Positions 49,292-63,272 of a DNA stretch of 64,000 nt are shown in pieces. The first letter of the stretch is position 1; each line of letters opens with the position of its first letter. Origin of the DNA: Cunninghamella blakesleeana. Lineage: Eukaryota > Mucoromycota > Mucoromycetes > Mucorales > Cunninghamellaceae. Where the stretch lies: the NCBI GenBank assembly GCA_017871115.1, contig JAFCIZ010000002.1, positions 1,757,501-1,821,500 on the forward strand, written 5' to 3'. The notes beneath the pieces were generated by a model. It was not told the DNA's origin. It made no database searches and saw only the letters and a list, made by a program, of their open reading frames with translations. The translations under genes and the position numbers were made by a program.

Positions 49292-52200
49292 TTAACCTTC
49301 AATGACATCATACATAAGATCTAATAAAGTAGAAGCGGACCAAGCTTGAGTAAAACAAGAGTCCCAACAAGGGGCACCATCTTTATTTGTTAATTCAGGT
49401 AAACCACGCCAGTCATTTTGTTGAATTTCAATTCGGTGTCGTTGTAAAATTTTAGCAATATCAGATGGATGTACTGCGTCAAACGAACGTGCAGCACGTA
49501 AAAAGTAACCAATACACCATACCCATTCTGGCCCTTGATGATAGTTTCTTCCTTTTGCTATGTGAATATCATCCGAATCATCACTATTATTATAATAAGG
49601 GCGGTATTCTAAATCAGATGGGTCCAAAGTTCTCATACCTAATGGCCCACGGATAGTTTGATTTGCTAAAATTAAGGCTTGTTTTCCATGTTCCTTTTCA
49701 AATAATTCGGGTGCTACTACCATAGCTACACAAAAGTTGGGTCGTAACTGATATTCTGTGTAAAGTTTGGTCGCTTTCACTACATCCTTATACATACCAC
49801 GACGGTTGATAATCTTTGAATCCAAATCATAATTTTTATCATCGTTTTCGTCTATATTTACATATAATAAAAATAATAACAATAGTAGCAAATAAATAAA
49901 AATATACATGCATATGTACTATTAGTAAAAATAAAAAAAAATTCATGTATAACTAATAATGTACGAAGTATTTTTTTACCAATTGGAATATAATAATGTT
50001 TTTCAAAACTCTCTTGAATAAGGTTATTCCAGTCTGCATATAGAACTTTCTTTCCATCTTGAGCTATTAATATGTTTATAAAAATAAATATAAATAATAA
50101 TAATAATAATAGTAATGATATAAACATATAAGTACATCATATAAATATATTTGTATACGTATACATAAGCACATATACATATTAATACATATGTACACAT
50201 ATCCGTATTATTGCCACAGTTATTTTTTTATATATATAAAAAGTAATAATGATGATGATAATGACAATGATAATAGTAGTAAAAATATAACCATACTTAC
50301 ATTCTACATGAGTCCATTTAAATTCTCCTTTTTTATTTAAATCCACGATCCATCTTAAAGCACTTTTAACCAAACCAGTGATTTCAACAGGAGCACCATC
50401 TCTTGAAGTACCAGGTAAACCTTTATTATGAGCTTTTTCTGATTCACCCATTTTATCCATCCATGTCCCACAATTAAATTCATTCCCACCAACAATAAAT
50501 CCGTTTGACCAATCAACTTGAATATCAATATTAAACCCTTTATCAGACATTTGACGATCAATATCAGGGCCGGCATTGTATTCTCTAAAGTGAATTCCCT
50601 TAGCATGACGTTCAAAGATTTCTTGAATGATTTCTGCTACAGTACATGAGTATTGATAAGCTTCTTCAATAGGAACAAATCGGTCGTCTTTTGGAAAGCG
50701 TCTTTCTACTTTTTCAGATAAAATCTTTTTTCCATCCGGTGCCATGATATAATAATCTTGAATAGCTTGAACAAAGAACCAGACTGCATCACGAGCATTA
50801 TAACGAGGTTGGCGAACTGAGTCTAATAAATTAGGAATCAATCCATGTTTTAAGGATCCAGCAAAGGATATAATATGACGCTTAGCTTCTTCAAAACGGC
50901 CAGTGACTAAAAGTAAACCACGTAAGGAGATAAATACATCACGACCCCAGGTTCTAAAAGGACCATTAGTAAAATGTGGCAATCCAGCTGCTAAAGAAGG
51001 TTCGGATCTCGTTGGGTGCAACCCTGTAGTAGGAACTTGACCTAGCATTTGTACACTAGTCATAGCTAATTGATGTAAAAACTTATCACCCCCATGGCGA
51101 ACTAGAGGAGACATTAAGGACAAAGAATGCATATATACTTTATGGTGAGCGGTTTGTATAGCCATAGCAAAGTATTTAGGAATTAAGAAATCGGGCAATT
51201 TTTTAACTTGCTCCATGCGAGAATCCAACCAATCGCGTAATCCTTTCAAATTTGGGTAATGAGGTAAATATTTATCTAAACGATTTACAACATACTCTAA
51301 AGCCCATTTGCCTTGTCTTAAATTATCACATACTGGATGACCTAAATCACTATTGATGATGATTGGTTCCAACACAGTCATAAAACCTTGTAATCCTGCA
51401 TAAATCAATTTGCCAAATCCAGGGAAGGAGTAAACTCCGTCACCACCTGTCGAGTCAAGTTCTTCACCTTCACAACGATATAAAGCCACATTTGCATCAA
51501 CGAGGCTAAGTTTTTTCACTACATCATCATCCATTGTTGTTAATAATTTTTTCACTTCATCATGAATTCCACCAACAGATGTCTTTAATACCATAATAGA
51601 TCCAGGAACAAACGTATTATCATCTAAAGCAACTTGAATATATTCTCCTTTATCATCGTGTTTATTCCAGAATTCAGGGGAAGAAAGAACATCCACATGA
51701 GAAGGCAATCCATAAATATATTTACCATCTTGTTTTGTTTCTTTACTATCCACTTTTAATGAAGCGCCAAACATGTATTCTACCTTGGATTTACGTAAAA
51801 TAATAGGCGAGATACCAGTAGATTGATTTGGAAAAGCAGTACGTGTAATTAATAAATATCCATCTTGAGATCCAGGGCGTTGTCGGTGAACTAGCAAATA
51901 GTCATTTTCTTGATGAACATGAACTTCTCTATATCCATTCAATGCCATTTCCAAATGGAGCTTTTGTAATTTATGTTTGATTTCTACAATACCCACAGAT
52001 GTATCTGGTGGTAAATAATGTCGTTGTTCACTAACTATATCTAAAAGTTTAGGGTAAAGTTCATCATACCCTTTGACACTTCCAATAGCACAATCTGAAA
52101 AAGCGACAACAGCTGTATTAGGTAGAGCATCCTTTTTTTTTATTATTATTATAAAAAAAATAAGACGATGCAAGAAAAAAAAATATTGAAAGTTAATATA

Positions 52201-54776
52201 ATAATGTTACTATTATTATTATTATTATTATTTTTACTTTAAAAAAAAAAATTCTAGACTTACTTGAGGTAGACGTTTTTGTAAAGGTGTTTCATTATCA
52301 TGAGTACAATCCATAAATAAAGCACGAGGTAAACTACCAGAGAAAATGGGAATTCTATACACTTGAGAGATGTTTTTCAATTTTTTGTCATTACTTTCAT
52401 AAGATTCTAATTTCCACACCATATCTTCATCCATACTACCAACAGGTTTCCCACCATGACGATGAACTAAACGAGATAATTCATGCGTATCCCATGCTTG
52501 CATCGCTTCACGAATTAATGCATGGATCCCAAGTCTTGATACAAAGACATTATCCTTTTCTTCAGATCCAGTAAATAATTCAGCAACCACATAAAGATGA
52601 GGACGAACTTTTCTTGCTTTATCTAAAAGATATTCAGCAACATGGATAGGCGTAGAATGGCAATTATCAATACGAATACCATGGAACACACTTGCAACTT
52701 GTTCAGTATATTCAGTCATATAGTTCCATAACCAAGGATTTTCTTCTGGACCATTACCATAGCGAAGTTTGACACAATCGCCCCAAACAATGACTTCTCG
52801 ACGTAAATAAACAGATGATCCAGATGCCGCAAAATCTTTTAAAGGATCTGCATTCCAAATCCAACCATTATTTGCAAGTTGATGACTACCTTTAGGATGT
52901 TTTGTTTTTTTTTTAGGTTCCAAACGTGTAAAATATGATTCTATTAATGGGTTACTATTTATTTTGACAACAACAATAATATTAATAATAAACAAATATG
53001 TTGGTCAAAATAAAAAGAAATAATAACATGAGTAAAAAGAGCATGTATATTTAGTATATAGTAACACAAATTATTTATTTTTTTTGCATATTAAAATTGA
53101 AATCCAGTTTTTTTTTATTTTTTTACCTTTTTGTAATAATACCCAAATGAGGACCATTTTCCGCCAAACGAGTAAAGATTAAACGATTTTTAATATTATC
53201 CAATGCAATACGTACATCATCATCATATTCTTTATATAAAGGTAAATTACATTCATTTAGTACAGATTCCAATGTTTTTACTAAAGAGTCAATTTGATCA
53301 CCGTTGGTCACTTGATTAATGGAGTCAATTTCTGCTAATGCTAAAATAAATGATGTAATCCCCCCAAGTTGAATAGTTTTATTAAAACGCGTACCAGCAT
53401 GACCTTCTTTAATTAAACCCTTATTCATGATAAAGTTAGCTTGTTCTTTCAGGGAAAGTCGATTAACTTGTTGACTACGATATTGTTCTATATCCGTTAC
53501 ATCATCACCATTTTTATCAACTAATTTCTTTTTAAAAGCATCCAACGACTTGGTGACATTAATGATTTTATATTCATATAATTTTAAATCAGGAATGGTA
53601 TGATGTTGAATATAGTTGATAATGGGATCGATATCATGAGTAGATTGAATGTCTGATTTCAAACCATGTTTATCTAATTCACCTGATAAATTAATAAGAG
53701 CTGTATCTAATTCATAAGCAGGGACTAGGTGAGGAGAGTTATGAAGGTTATAACCTAACAAAAAACAAAAAAAAAATACAATAAAAAGGTAGGTGAGTAC
53801 GACGATAATAATGATTATCTAGATTCGAATCTACTGAGTTACAATTTTTCTTCTATTCCATTTTCTATTTTTCCCTATTTTTTTTTTTTTTTTTTTTTTT
53901 TTACCAGCTTCCGGATGATCCAATAAAAAAGATGAGTCAGTGCTTGTATGATTCCAGACCACATCAGATAAAGAAAGGATTCCATATTGATCATGTAATT
54001 TTTTTAAAACCTTCTTCACCAATTCCAATCTTTTTTGAGAAGATAAACGAGTATCATCAAATAAATCATCAGCAAATAATAATTGATTGGCAATACTATA
54101 GGGAGAGTTAGACGTTCCACGTTGTTGCATTGGTACAAAATGAAGCATATTATAACCAGAGTATTGTAAGAATTTAAAAAGAGGATCCCAGTCGTCAATT
54201 TTTCCCATCCATTTTGGTACAACCGTTTGTATCATCAAAGCATCCATAGGTAAAGGAGTACCATCTGACTGTTTTAAATGAGGCTCCACTACTAATCTTC
54301 CAGTTTCATTAGATGTATGATTTAATTGTTTGCCATATTTTACATAATATTCATAAACACCAGGAAAATCCAACAAAATATCACAATAAGCATTTAATAA
54401 TTGAGGATCTTGAGTAAATCTAAAATAATAAATAATAAACAAATAAAAACAACATTGATGATAATGAATAAATAACAAATAAAGAGGTATGTTTTTTACT
54501 TCTTTATTATTCTTTATATGATCTTCTTCTTACTTTATTTCATTAAACTTTTTTCTTTCAAAAGTAGAACCATTGATAGGAATATTTGTAAATAAAACAG
54601 CTTGATCAATAGCAGCACTACAACCAGGATCCAATATGAAACGAATTAATGTTTTTTGTGAAGAAGGTGGAATTCGAATATACTAAAACAAAATAGTCAT
54701 AAATTAAAAATATTGTTAATAATAATAGTTTTAGCCAATACATATGATTATTTGTATTTGTATTTGTATTTGTATT

Positions 54777-54822
<46 letters not shown>

Positions 54823-55056
54823 TATTTTGCAGAAAAACAAAAAAACAAAAATAAAATATTTTCCATTCACCCTATCATATGCACAGTGTCAATAAGTATC
54901 ACTTTCCCTTTCAACTCTGACTGCATATATATATTTACAACTCACTTTTTTTATACAAACGATATTTAAAGTTTTTTATACCTTTTTGTCTTGTTTTGGT
55001 GAACCATCATCGGCTAATGTTAAAGTAAAAAGTAAAGGTGTTTCTAACTTTGTCAT
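49292..55056 (-). CDS. GDB1: Glycogen debranching enzyme
   Basis: Eight exons, 55056..54982, 54682..54534, 54419..53905, 53754..53127, 52954..52264, 52131..50301, 50063..49980 and 49851..49292, encode 1510 aa, close to yeast Gdb1. It is bifunctional: the N-terminal GH13-like part is the 4-alpha-glucanotransferase and the C-terminal GH133 part is the amylo-alpha-1,6-glucosidase. Visible hallmarks are SLSDVVWNHTS, then GIRIDNCHSTPIHV (nucleophile Asp region), VVAELFTGS, the FRTWGRDVFISLRGLLL block and NCGTWMDKMG of the glucosidase half. Together with glycogen phosphorylase it releases glucose units from branched glycogen in the cytosol. The start is the first Met in the family frame. The intron before exon 6 ends in an A-run plus AAG. 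Confidence 0.96.
54746..54820. repeat. Compound (TATTTG)n-(TA)n repeat in GDB1 intron 1
   Basis: About five TATTTG hexamers pass straight into about 20 TA dinucleotides within the first intron of the debranching-enzyme gene. Confidence 0.9.
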
Positions 55057-55745
55057 TTAATATAGTATTTATAATCGCGTTTAAAAAAAAAAAAAAAAGG
55101 AAGAATATAATAAAAAGGAATCAAGTGTTGTTTAATAAAAAAAAAAATGTAGATTTTGTCGTCAGGATTATATAAAAAAAAAAAAACTAATAAACTACTT
55201 TTGTAAAATAGCCTTTTTTTTTGAATTTATAAGGGGGTGATGATAAAAAGAAAGAAAGAATAAAAAAAATAGGGTTAAAGGATATGCAAACAATAACTTT
55301 ATATACTATTAAATATATATATATATATAAAAGTAGGAAAGAGCTAAAGAGAAATAAAAAAGAAAAAAAAATTATTTTATCTCAATCTATTTTCTTTTTT
55401 TATATATGTCTTATAAAACGGAAAGAAAAATTAAAATTCCGACTTTTCTTGTTTTTTCAACAAAAATCAGCATTATATAAAAAATATTTTTATTTTTACT
55501 TCCTCCCCCCTTTTTTTAAGGAAACTCGGACTTTGATTATATTATGATTTTTCATTTTTTTTTTTTAGCATAAATACCACCGTTTTTTATTCAATCATTC
55601 CTTCAATTTCTTTCTTTCTTTTTCTTCTTCTTCATTTTATATATTATTAATATATTTATATTTATATATATATTTATATTTATATCTATACTCATATTGA
55701 TATCATATTATAATAAATATATATATATATATATTAAATTATTTA
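55057..55745. other. Divergent promoter region
   Basis: About 690 bp between the debranching-enzyme start (-) and the transporter start (+). Polypurine stretches and TATATA runs at about 55315-55330 and 55715-55735; pyrimidine-rich CTTTCTTTC and TTCTTCTTC runs precede the transporter ATG. No gene recognised. Confidence 0.5.
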
Positions 55746-57666
55746 ATGACAGACAATTCGAAATCCAATCATACTTCAGCTACTTTCGGTAGTGAAGTAA
55801 CCATACCTAAACCAAGTCTATCACCTAGTACATTAAAAAGAAAAAGCTCGATATCCAATGATTCTACTTATAGTGAAAAATCCATTACTATAGCGCCAAC
55901 TAGTCCATCTAACCATAATGATGATAATCAAGTTTCAAACAAAGAAAAATTTAATAAAATCAAATCAAGAATCATTCAGTTAATAATCAAATATTGGTTC
56001 TTATTGGGATTAATATTTGCCATCATCTTAGCATGGCAATTCCCTGATGTTGCAAGAAAAGGAGGTTATATTAAAGCTGAATGGTCTATTAAATGGGGCG
56101 CTGTAATTATTATTTTTTTAATCTCTGGATTATCTTTAAGAACAAAAATTTTAGCTCAAACTATTTTACGCATTCGACTACATCTTTTAATTCAAATCAT
56201 TAATCTTTTAATCATTCCCGGATTTGTTTTTGGTTTGGTTCTTTTATTTTTTAAACTACATATGCCCCTTAACTCTTTCTTATTGATTGGTGTAGTTATT
56301 GCAGCAAGTACGCCCACTACTGTATCTTCTAATGTAGTCATGACAAAAAATGCAAATGGAAATGAAGCATCTGGTAAAATATAAATAAAATAAAAAAGGA
56401 TCAGCAAGTAATAAAAAAAAAAAAAAAAACTTTTTTCTTATCTAAAATTTAATTTTTTTTATTTATATTTATTTATATTTGAATCATAGCGCTCATGAAT
56501 GCAGCTCTTGGAAATGTTTTAGGTAAAATCATAAGAAAAAAAAAAAAGAATAATATGCATTACATATATAAATAAATAAATAAATATAAATAAATAAATA
56601 ATTGACAACTTTATAATTTTTTTTTTATTTACAAAAAAAAAAGGTATTTTCGTATCACCCGCTCTTGTATCTGCTTTCCAAGGACCATTAATTGCAGCTA
56701 CACCCGAAGAAGAATCTCCTGGTGATGCTAATGGCAAGATCGATTTTATTAGTGTCTTGAGACAATTAGGATTAACTGTATTATTGCCTTTAGTCGTTGG
56801 CCAAATCATTCAATGGTTTTTTACTGAACAAGTAGCCAAAATTAAAGTCAAATGGAGATTATCGGATATCAGTTCCATCGCTTTATTAACCATGGTATGG
56901 TCTGTTTTCTCAGATGCTGTCTATAATGGTTCCTTTTCCGCCGTTTCTCCTGTTGATATCGTTGCTGTGGCGATCATGAATGCTGGGTTTTATATTCTTT
57001 TCTCCTTACTTTCTTGGTTTTTGGCTTACCTTCCTATTCCATACCCTGGTCCTACTTGGTTACAAAATTTAAGATATTCAAGAGAAGATACTGTTGCTGT
57101 TATGGTATAGTCTTAAAAAAAAAAAAAAAAGGAGTTGTCGATATTAATAGTAACGAAGATGATGAAAAAAAAAAAAAAATAGAAAATAAGAAGATGAAAA
57201 AACTTTATCTATTGCTTATTTATTTATATTTATTTATTCATTTATTTATTTATTTATTTAAAAAATCATATTTATATAGTATTGCGGAGCAACAAAAACA
57301 GTAGCAATGGGTGTTCCGTTGATCAACGTTTTATATCAAAATGGCAATCCAGGTACGGTTGGCGTTTTATCTACACCTCTCCTTTTGTACCACGTCGAAC
57401 AATTAATTCTTGGAAATTTTGAAGTAGAAATCTTAAAAAAATGGGTTAAACGTGGACAAGAACAACAAGAAATGTTAGAAAAAGATCAAGACGATGATAA
57501 TAAAAGTATTATTATTCCTGCACCTCCACGTGATGATGAAGAAATCATTTATTCAAGTGATGCTACTCAACTTCCTAACAATCATTCCTTATTAAATAAG
57601 TCCTCGATCTTTAGTTCTACTGTTTCGACTCTTAATCCTTTTGCTCCTGCTCATCATAAAAGATAA
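55746..57666 (+). CDS. RCH1: SLC10A7/Rch1-type membrane transporter
   Basis: Four exons, 55746..56373, 56490..56522, 56644..57104 and 57280..57666, encode 502 aa. About 85 cytosolic Ser/Asn-rich residues precede the membrane domain. The membrane domain has about ten hydrophobic helices, beginning YWFLLGLIFAIILAWQFPD and including AVIIIFLISGLSLRT, SFLLIGVVIAASTPTTVSS and TVAMGVPLINVLY. The TPTTVSSNVVMT and YCGATKTVAMG strings match the SBF-like/SLC10A7 family. Yeast and Candida Rch1 and human SLC10A7 regulate calcium homeostasis at the plasma membrane. The C-terminal tail (about 95 residues) is acidic and disordered. Exon 2 is only 33 nt, and exon 3 follows an A-run AAG acceptor. Confidence 0.92.
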
Positions 57667-57798
57667 ATCATATTGGTTTCAAATATTGATAATATAATAT
57701 TATTTTTTAGATAATTCATATACTTTGCTGTTTTACTTTTTATTTTTATTCTTTCTACTACTTTTTTTCTTTGTACTCTTATAACAAATAACAATAAT

Positions 57799-57831
<33 letters not shown>

Positions 57832-58082
57832 CGATTAGATATACCCTATTTATCTATTTAACTCATATAAGTTAGTGTTATTTTAATAATAAAATAAAAA
57901 TAAAAATACAATATATATAAAAAATGTATTTTATATTATTAAAAAAATTGGAAATGAAAGATTAATGCCGTTTAACTCCGACATTGTTTTTTAAAAAAAA
58001 ATTTATCTTTTCACTCATCCGTTTTTCTCTCTCTCTCAAATTTTTATTATTATTGACAGAATAAAATAAAATAGGAATCACC
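57667..58082. other. Intergenic
   Basis: About 415 bp between two plus-strand genes, with (TAA)n at about 57801-57829 and a pyrimidine run TCTCTCTCTC near 58027. No gene recognised. Confidence 0.5.
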
Positions 58083-59799
58083 ATGACAGATAGTGAACAA
58101 CAACTGGAACAATTAGCTACTGAAGTCGTTGCTACACCTGATACAGTACAAAAAGAAGAAGAAGGAAATGATTTATTAAAGGAAGAAACGTTACAAGATA
58201 TTTTGGGACGACATCGCACTGAAGAAAGAGAATTAAACAATAAAGTAATAGCATTAAGAAAGTCAGTACCTAAAAGTAACAAATCTAAAAAACGCGAAAT
58301 AAATAGCCAAATTATAGATATGGAATATCAGCTAAAACAACAACAACAGGAAGAAATTAGAAAATATCATGCAAAACAAAAAGGCGTGGTGGATGAAGAT
58401 ATAATAAACAATAATAACCAAGAAGAAGTAGAAGATGGAATTTCTTTAGATACACTAAATCGATTGACATTAGAAGAAGAACCCGTAGCACCTTCTTCTT
58501 CTCCTAGAATGAAATCATTTGTCAAAAAACCAAATAAAGCCAAATTAAAAAAAGAAAAACGTGAAAAGGAAATGCAAAGATTACGTGAAGAAGCCGAAAA
58601 GGAAGCTGAAGGTCAAGTGGATATGGGGAAGCTGGAATCAGACTCTATTCAAGAATTGTTAGTACCTATGAAACTTGAATTACAAGAGGTACTGTCAAAA
58701 ATAGATATAATCATCATAAAAAATAGAGAATGAAAGATAATAATAATGATCATATAAAAAATATATAATAACACCATGGGTGATAATGATGATGGAAATT
58801 ATTGTTAAAGGGAAAGAGATATAAATATCATTAAAAAAAGTTAGAGAAAAAGATAATGATCATGTAAAATAATAATAATAATAATAATAATGATAATAAT
58901 GATAATAGTTAACGCTTATTTTATTATTATGTTTATTATACTAGATCACTGCTGATGGTCATTGGTAAATAGGAATATATTAATATATAAAAAATAACAG
59001 TACATATATATATATTTAGTCATAATTATAATTATAAAATCATCAACTAATTCTTTATATATATATATATTATGTTATAGTCTTTATAATGCTATTTCTG
59101 CTCAACTTTTAAAAAGATACAATGATCAAGTAAGCAATAAAATCCTAAACTTTAATAAATATTTATTTTGTGACGATATTAAATACAATTTCTTCCCCCC
59201 CCCCATTTTTTTTTCTTTTTTTAGTGCTCTTATCAAGAACTTAGAAAATTGACAGCTGATTACATGAGACAACACCCTGATGATTTTATTCCATTTTTAT
59301 ACAAAGACAATGGTGATATTTTTGGGCCAGGTAGAATTAAAATAATATAAAAAAAAATAGGGTTGATTATTTGTCATATTCATTTATTTATATATGGTAA
59401 TATTATATATATTGATATATATGGTATTATTTTTATTTATTCATTTATAGATGATTTTGAAAAATATTGTAATGATATTGAATCAACACCAAGATGGGGT
59501 GGTCAATTAGAGGTAATTTAATTCCTTCTTGTCTTTATATATATATATAAAGCATCTGACGATATATCAATATTCATTTATTTATTTTAAATATATTTAT
59601 ATCACAATTATCATCAATATAAAAATAGATCCTTGCTTTATCTAAAGCCAAACAAGTCCCAATTCATATTATTCAAATGGGTGCACCTGTATTAAAAATG
59701 AATGAAGAAGAATTTCCTGGAAAATTACCTTTGAAGCTAGCATACCATAAACATTTATACTCTTTAGGTGCTCATTATAATTCATTATTAGATTTATAA
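58083..59799 (+). CDS. OTU2: OTU-domain deubiquitinase, OTUD6/Otu2-like
   Basis: Six exons, 58083..58688, 58945..58964, 59081..59129, 59225..59330, 59451..59512 and 59629..59799, encode 337 aa. Residues 1-200 are a charged coiled-coil region (RHRTEERELNNKVIALRK, KRREINSQIIDMEYQLKQ-like). The OTU cysteine-protease fold follows: ITADGHCLYNAI holds the catalytic Asp/Cys and SLGAHYNSLL near the end holds the catalytic His; TPRWGGQLEILALS and IHIIQMG lie between. Otu2 and OTUD6B remove ubiquitin, including on 40S ribosomal proteins. The 20-nt exon 2 codes for the active-site loop, and the catalytic Cys codon is split by intron 2 (TG|T). Confidence 0.94.
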
Positions 59800-60424
59800 T
59801 ATATATAATTTAAAAGCTTGACCTTATTTATTGTTACTATCATTATTTACAAAAGTATATTTTTTATGATCTGTTTGTAAAAAAAAAATGCATCATATTA
59901 AAATTTAAAATATTACAAATGTATATAAAAAAAAACATTCTTTATTAAATCTATTCTTGTTATAGGTTTAAATAATAATAATAATAATAATAAAATATAA
60001 TTGCAATACGAATTTGAAAATACAACTGTTTAATAAATAATTGTATTAACAATAAAGGAAAAAATATAACTCTATTTTTTTTAAAAAAATCATAAAATAG
60101 CATTTTAAATGTTTTCTTTTTTAATTCCAAGTAGAGCTTTTATCTTAATTTCTTCTATTTTCATTATTCTTATTATTTATTTATTTTAATCAAATCTACA
60201 GTTCAAAAAATATAACTAATGATAAATAATTTTGAGAATTATATATCTGACCGATTTTTTTAATAAAGTTTAAATAAATTAAATTATAATAGGAGGATTG
60301 ATTTTGATTTTTTGAAAATGCATATATATATAGTAGATGGAAAATATATTCATATATTCATAGATCCATTTATTCGTATGTTGAAAAGAATTAGTTAGCT
60401 CCTCATAAATAATATTATAATAAG
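59800..60424. other. Convergent intergenic region
   Basis: About 625 bp between the OTU stop (+) and the Cet1-like stop (-). A (TAA)n stretch at about 59970-59992 and AATAAA-like strings; no gene recognised. Confidence 0.5.
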
Positions 60425-61833
60425 TTACGACATCATTTTAGCATGCTTGGATAACATTCTAATATTATTGACGAATCGCTCTATTGATGAAGTAAAGGTA
60501 TTTGGCTCTCTTCTTTCTTGTTTTACTTTTTCAGTGGCTAGTAGTTGAGCATCAATAAATTCCAATTCTAATTCATGTCGAAGATCAGGTTCTTTATCCT
60601 AGTATTATTATTTTTTTAATAAAATAAATAATATATATATTTATATATATACATATATATATATTTATATATATTTATATGTAGATCAAATAAAAAATAA
60701 AAAATAAAAAAAAGACTCGCATTTATGCATTGAAGTATTTACCGTAGTTGTTTTTACTTGAGTTAAATCAAAATTTAATCCACCATGCTGATATGACAAT
60801 CTATCTTTTTTTCTTTCATAAACATATCCATTATTAGGCCTTGGTCCTTTTTAATAAAAATATAAAAAATAAAATGAATATATTTATATGGTCATAATTT
60901 TTATTATTATTATTTCTATTCATATTCAAGTTTTCTTACTTGGAATTTCAGCATTAATTGATATTCTAAAATCTAATGGATGCATAGGTGAATGGATATT
61001 TAAATCGTCAATACGTTTTTTTTCAATAATACCGTTGGGAACAATCTAATAAATATATATATATTAATGTTATATAAATCAAGTAGTATATATATATATA
61101 TATATATATATACAACTAATAATACCTTATTTGTTTTTTCATCAATGGTCACTCTATGCTTAACTCCTCTTCCAACGTCATGAAACTGATCCTTTTCATA
61201 AATATGACGATATTTTATAGGTTCGCCTTTATATTCCTTTTGATTAGATTTATTCACTAGATCATTCAAAATATTATTATAGTATTTATGTTGTGATAAA
61301 GGCATATTTGATTCAAAACGATAATTTCTAATTATATCTTTGGGTATCACTATGAATTTATTAAATATATAATGTAAACATAATAAGAACATATGTATAG
61401 ATTTATGCTATTATTATTATTATGCTATATGCTTATTTACATATATATTACCTGTTTCTGTTTTTACGTACAAATTAGCACGCTCCGAAGTTCTTTTGTC
61501 AATAAATACACCAAGTTTTGCCTCTATTTCCACATATTCTTCTTGACAATATTTCCATATAAAATCATGTATTATTTTCGTAATATCATCCATAGGTCGA
61601 ATATTAAAAATAGATGGTTCTTTATATATTACTGCCTCTTTTTTTTTATGTTGTTCTTCTTCTCTATCTTCATGATCTCCAGTTTTATTATTATTATTTA
61701 GCTGATTAGTTTTATAATTTTGTTCATGATCCTCAAAGTCATTACTTTGTTCAGTAGATTTTCCCATTTTTTTGTTTTGTTCTCTATCTTCATAATCTTC
61801 AACTTTATCTATTGATCTTTTATTTTGTTCCAT
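60425..61833 (-). CDS. CET1: Cet1-type mRNA 5'-triphosphatase
   Basis: Five exons, 61833..61452, 61349..61126, 61045..60940, 60846..60743 and 60598..60425, encode 329 aa. The first about 85 residues are acidic and basic repeats (EDHEQN, EDREEEQHKKK) without structure. The triphosphate-tunnel metalloenzyme core has the three glutamate strands EIEAKLGVF, DFRISINAEIP and RHELELEF, which line the metal and triphosphate site in fungal enzymes. Basic strands such as VKHRVTIDEKTNK and YVYERKKDRLSYQHGGL lie between. It removes the gamma-phosphate of nascent RNA 5' ends, the first step of capping, and pairs with a separate guanylyltransferase. It is smaller than yeast Cet1. It is the fungal-type enzyme, unlike the Cys-phosphatase of animals. 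Confidence 0.95.
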
Positions 61834-62285
61834 TTTAAAAATGTAACACTTTTATTATAAAATAAATAAAATATAGTTATAAAATAAAAGAGAAAGGTAA
61901 AGAAAAGATTAAAAAAATCTGCGGTGAATTTATAATTTTGATTGAGTTTTAATTTCATCATTTTTTTTTGAAGCAACCTTAGTAACTATAATATATAAAA
62001 TGATCGTAGCATAAAAAAGGTCTTCAGAAATGGGTGACTTTTATATATATATTAGCTTAATATTGGTCTATGAACTGATATATATATTGGGTCAAGATTA
62101 TATAGTGATAAATTAGACTAAATGAAAAAAATAATAATTATTTATAGAATTATAATACAATATTTTTAAACAAAAAAAGATCTTAGCTTAACAATCTTTT
62201 ATTTTCTTTAAAAATACACACACATATACACTTATATATATATTCAATATGTAATAAGATTATTGTTATTTTTGTTTAAAAAATA
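61834..62285. other. Intergenic
   Basis: About 450 bp between the Cet1-like start and the Rxt3 stop, both minus strand. AT-rich, no gene recognised. Confidence 0.5.
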
Positions 62286-63221
62286 TTATGGTTTTGCTTG
62301 TATATTGTTATCGTGATGGGTGGTTAATGGTGTAGGTGTAGAATGGTGATTATTTTCTATACTATCCTGATCATCTTTTGGTCCAACAATACTTTTTCTA
62401 ATAGGATTAGATTTTAAAGTGCCTCTACCTCGTAATCTAGCTTCTCCTTTCTAAAAAATAATAATAGTAAAAATAGATTTAGAAATATATAAATTTAATA
62501 GTCAGTAAAATTATTTGCAATTATTAGTTCTTTTTGCTTATTTTTTACTACTAATATTATTATTATTATTATTATTATTTTGTTACCTTTAATACTTCTA
62601 CATTTTCAACACATAAACTAACGCCATCATGATTATTACCCCATTCTCTAGATTTAATCCGATGTTGGATAGAACTAGTATAACGTTTTAATTTTGGCAA
62701 TACACGCACAGTGATCTGAACATCATGTTCTGGAACAGTATCATCACCATGTTTAGCTGCTCGTAAATAAGTAGTTGCTGGTATAGGTCGCTTTTTTAAT
62801 GCCAATTTTCCTGATTCTATACTTTTTCCGGCTATAGCTAATGCGAATGGATCAGTTGGTTTGAGTTCTGGGTCATGATATTTCTCAGGAACATATTGAC
62901 CAGAATGAATAGCCACTAAAAAGAAAATTATTAAAATGTTAGTACAATAAATCAAAATGACTGAAAATTAAAATACTTATTTTTTTCACATTTAAAAATA
63001 AAATAAAACAAAAATACTTACTCGTAACAATGTCGGAATCATCAGTATATATACCAGTCCCCCATGCTGCTCGTTTTTTTACACTCGGATTTTCATATGT
63101 TAAATACCTTGCAGGAACTCGAATCTGAACGATTCCATTAATATGATTCTCTAAATTAGGCAATAACATAGATGGTCGATAAAGATAAAACCCTATAATA
63201 TTGATTAAAAAACACGGTATA

Positions 63222-63272
<51 letters not shown>

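Noticed and set aside
50355..50615. 86-codon minus-strand frame
   Set aside because: Out-of-frame shadow inside exon 6 of the debranching-enzyme gene.
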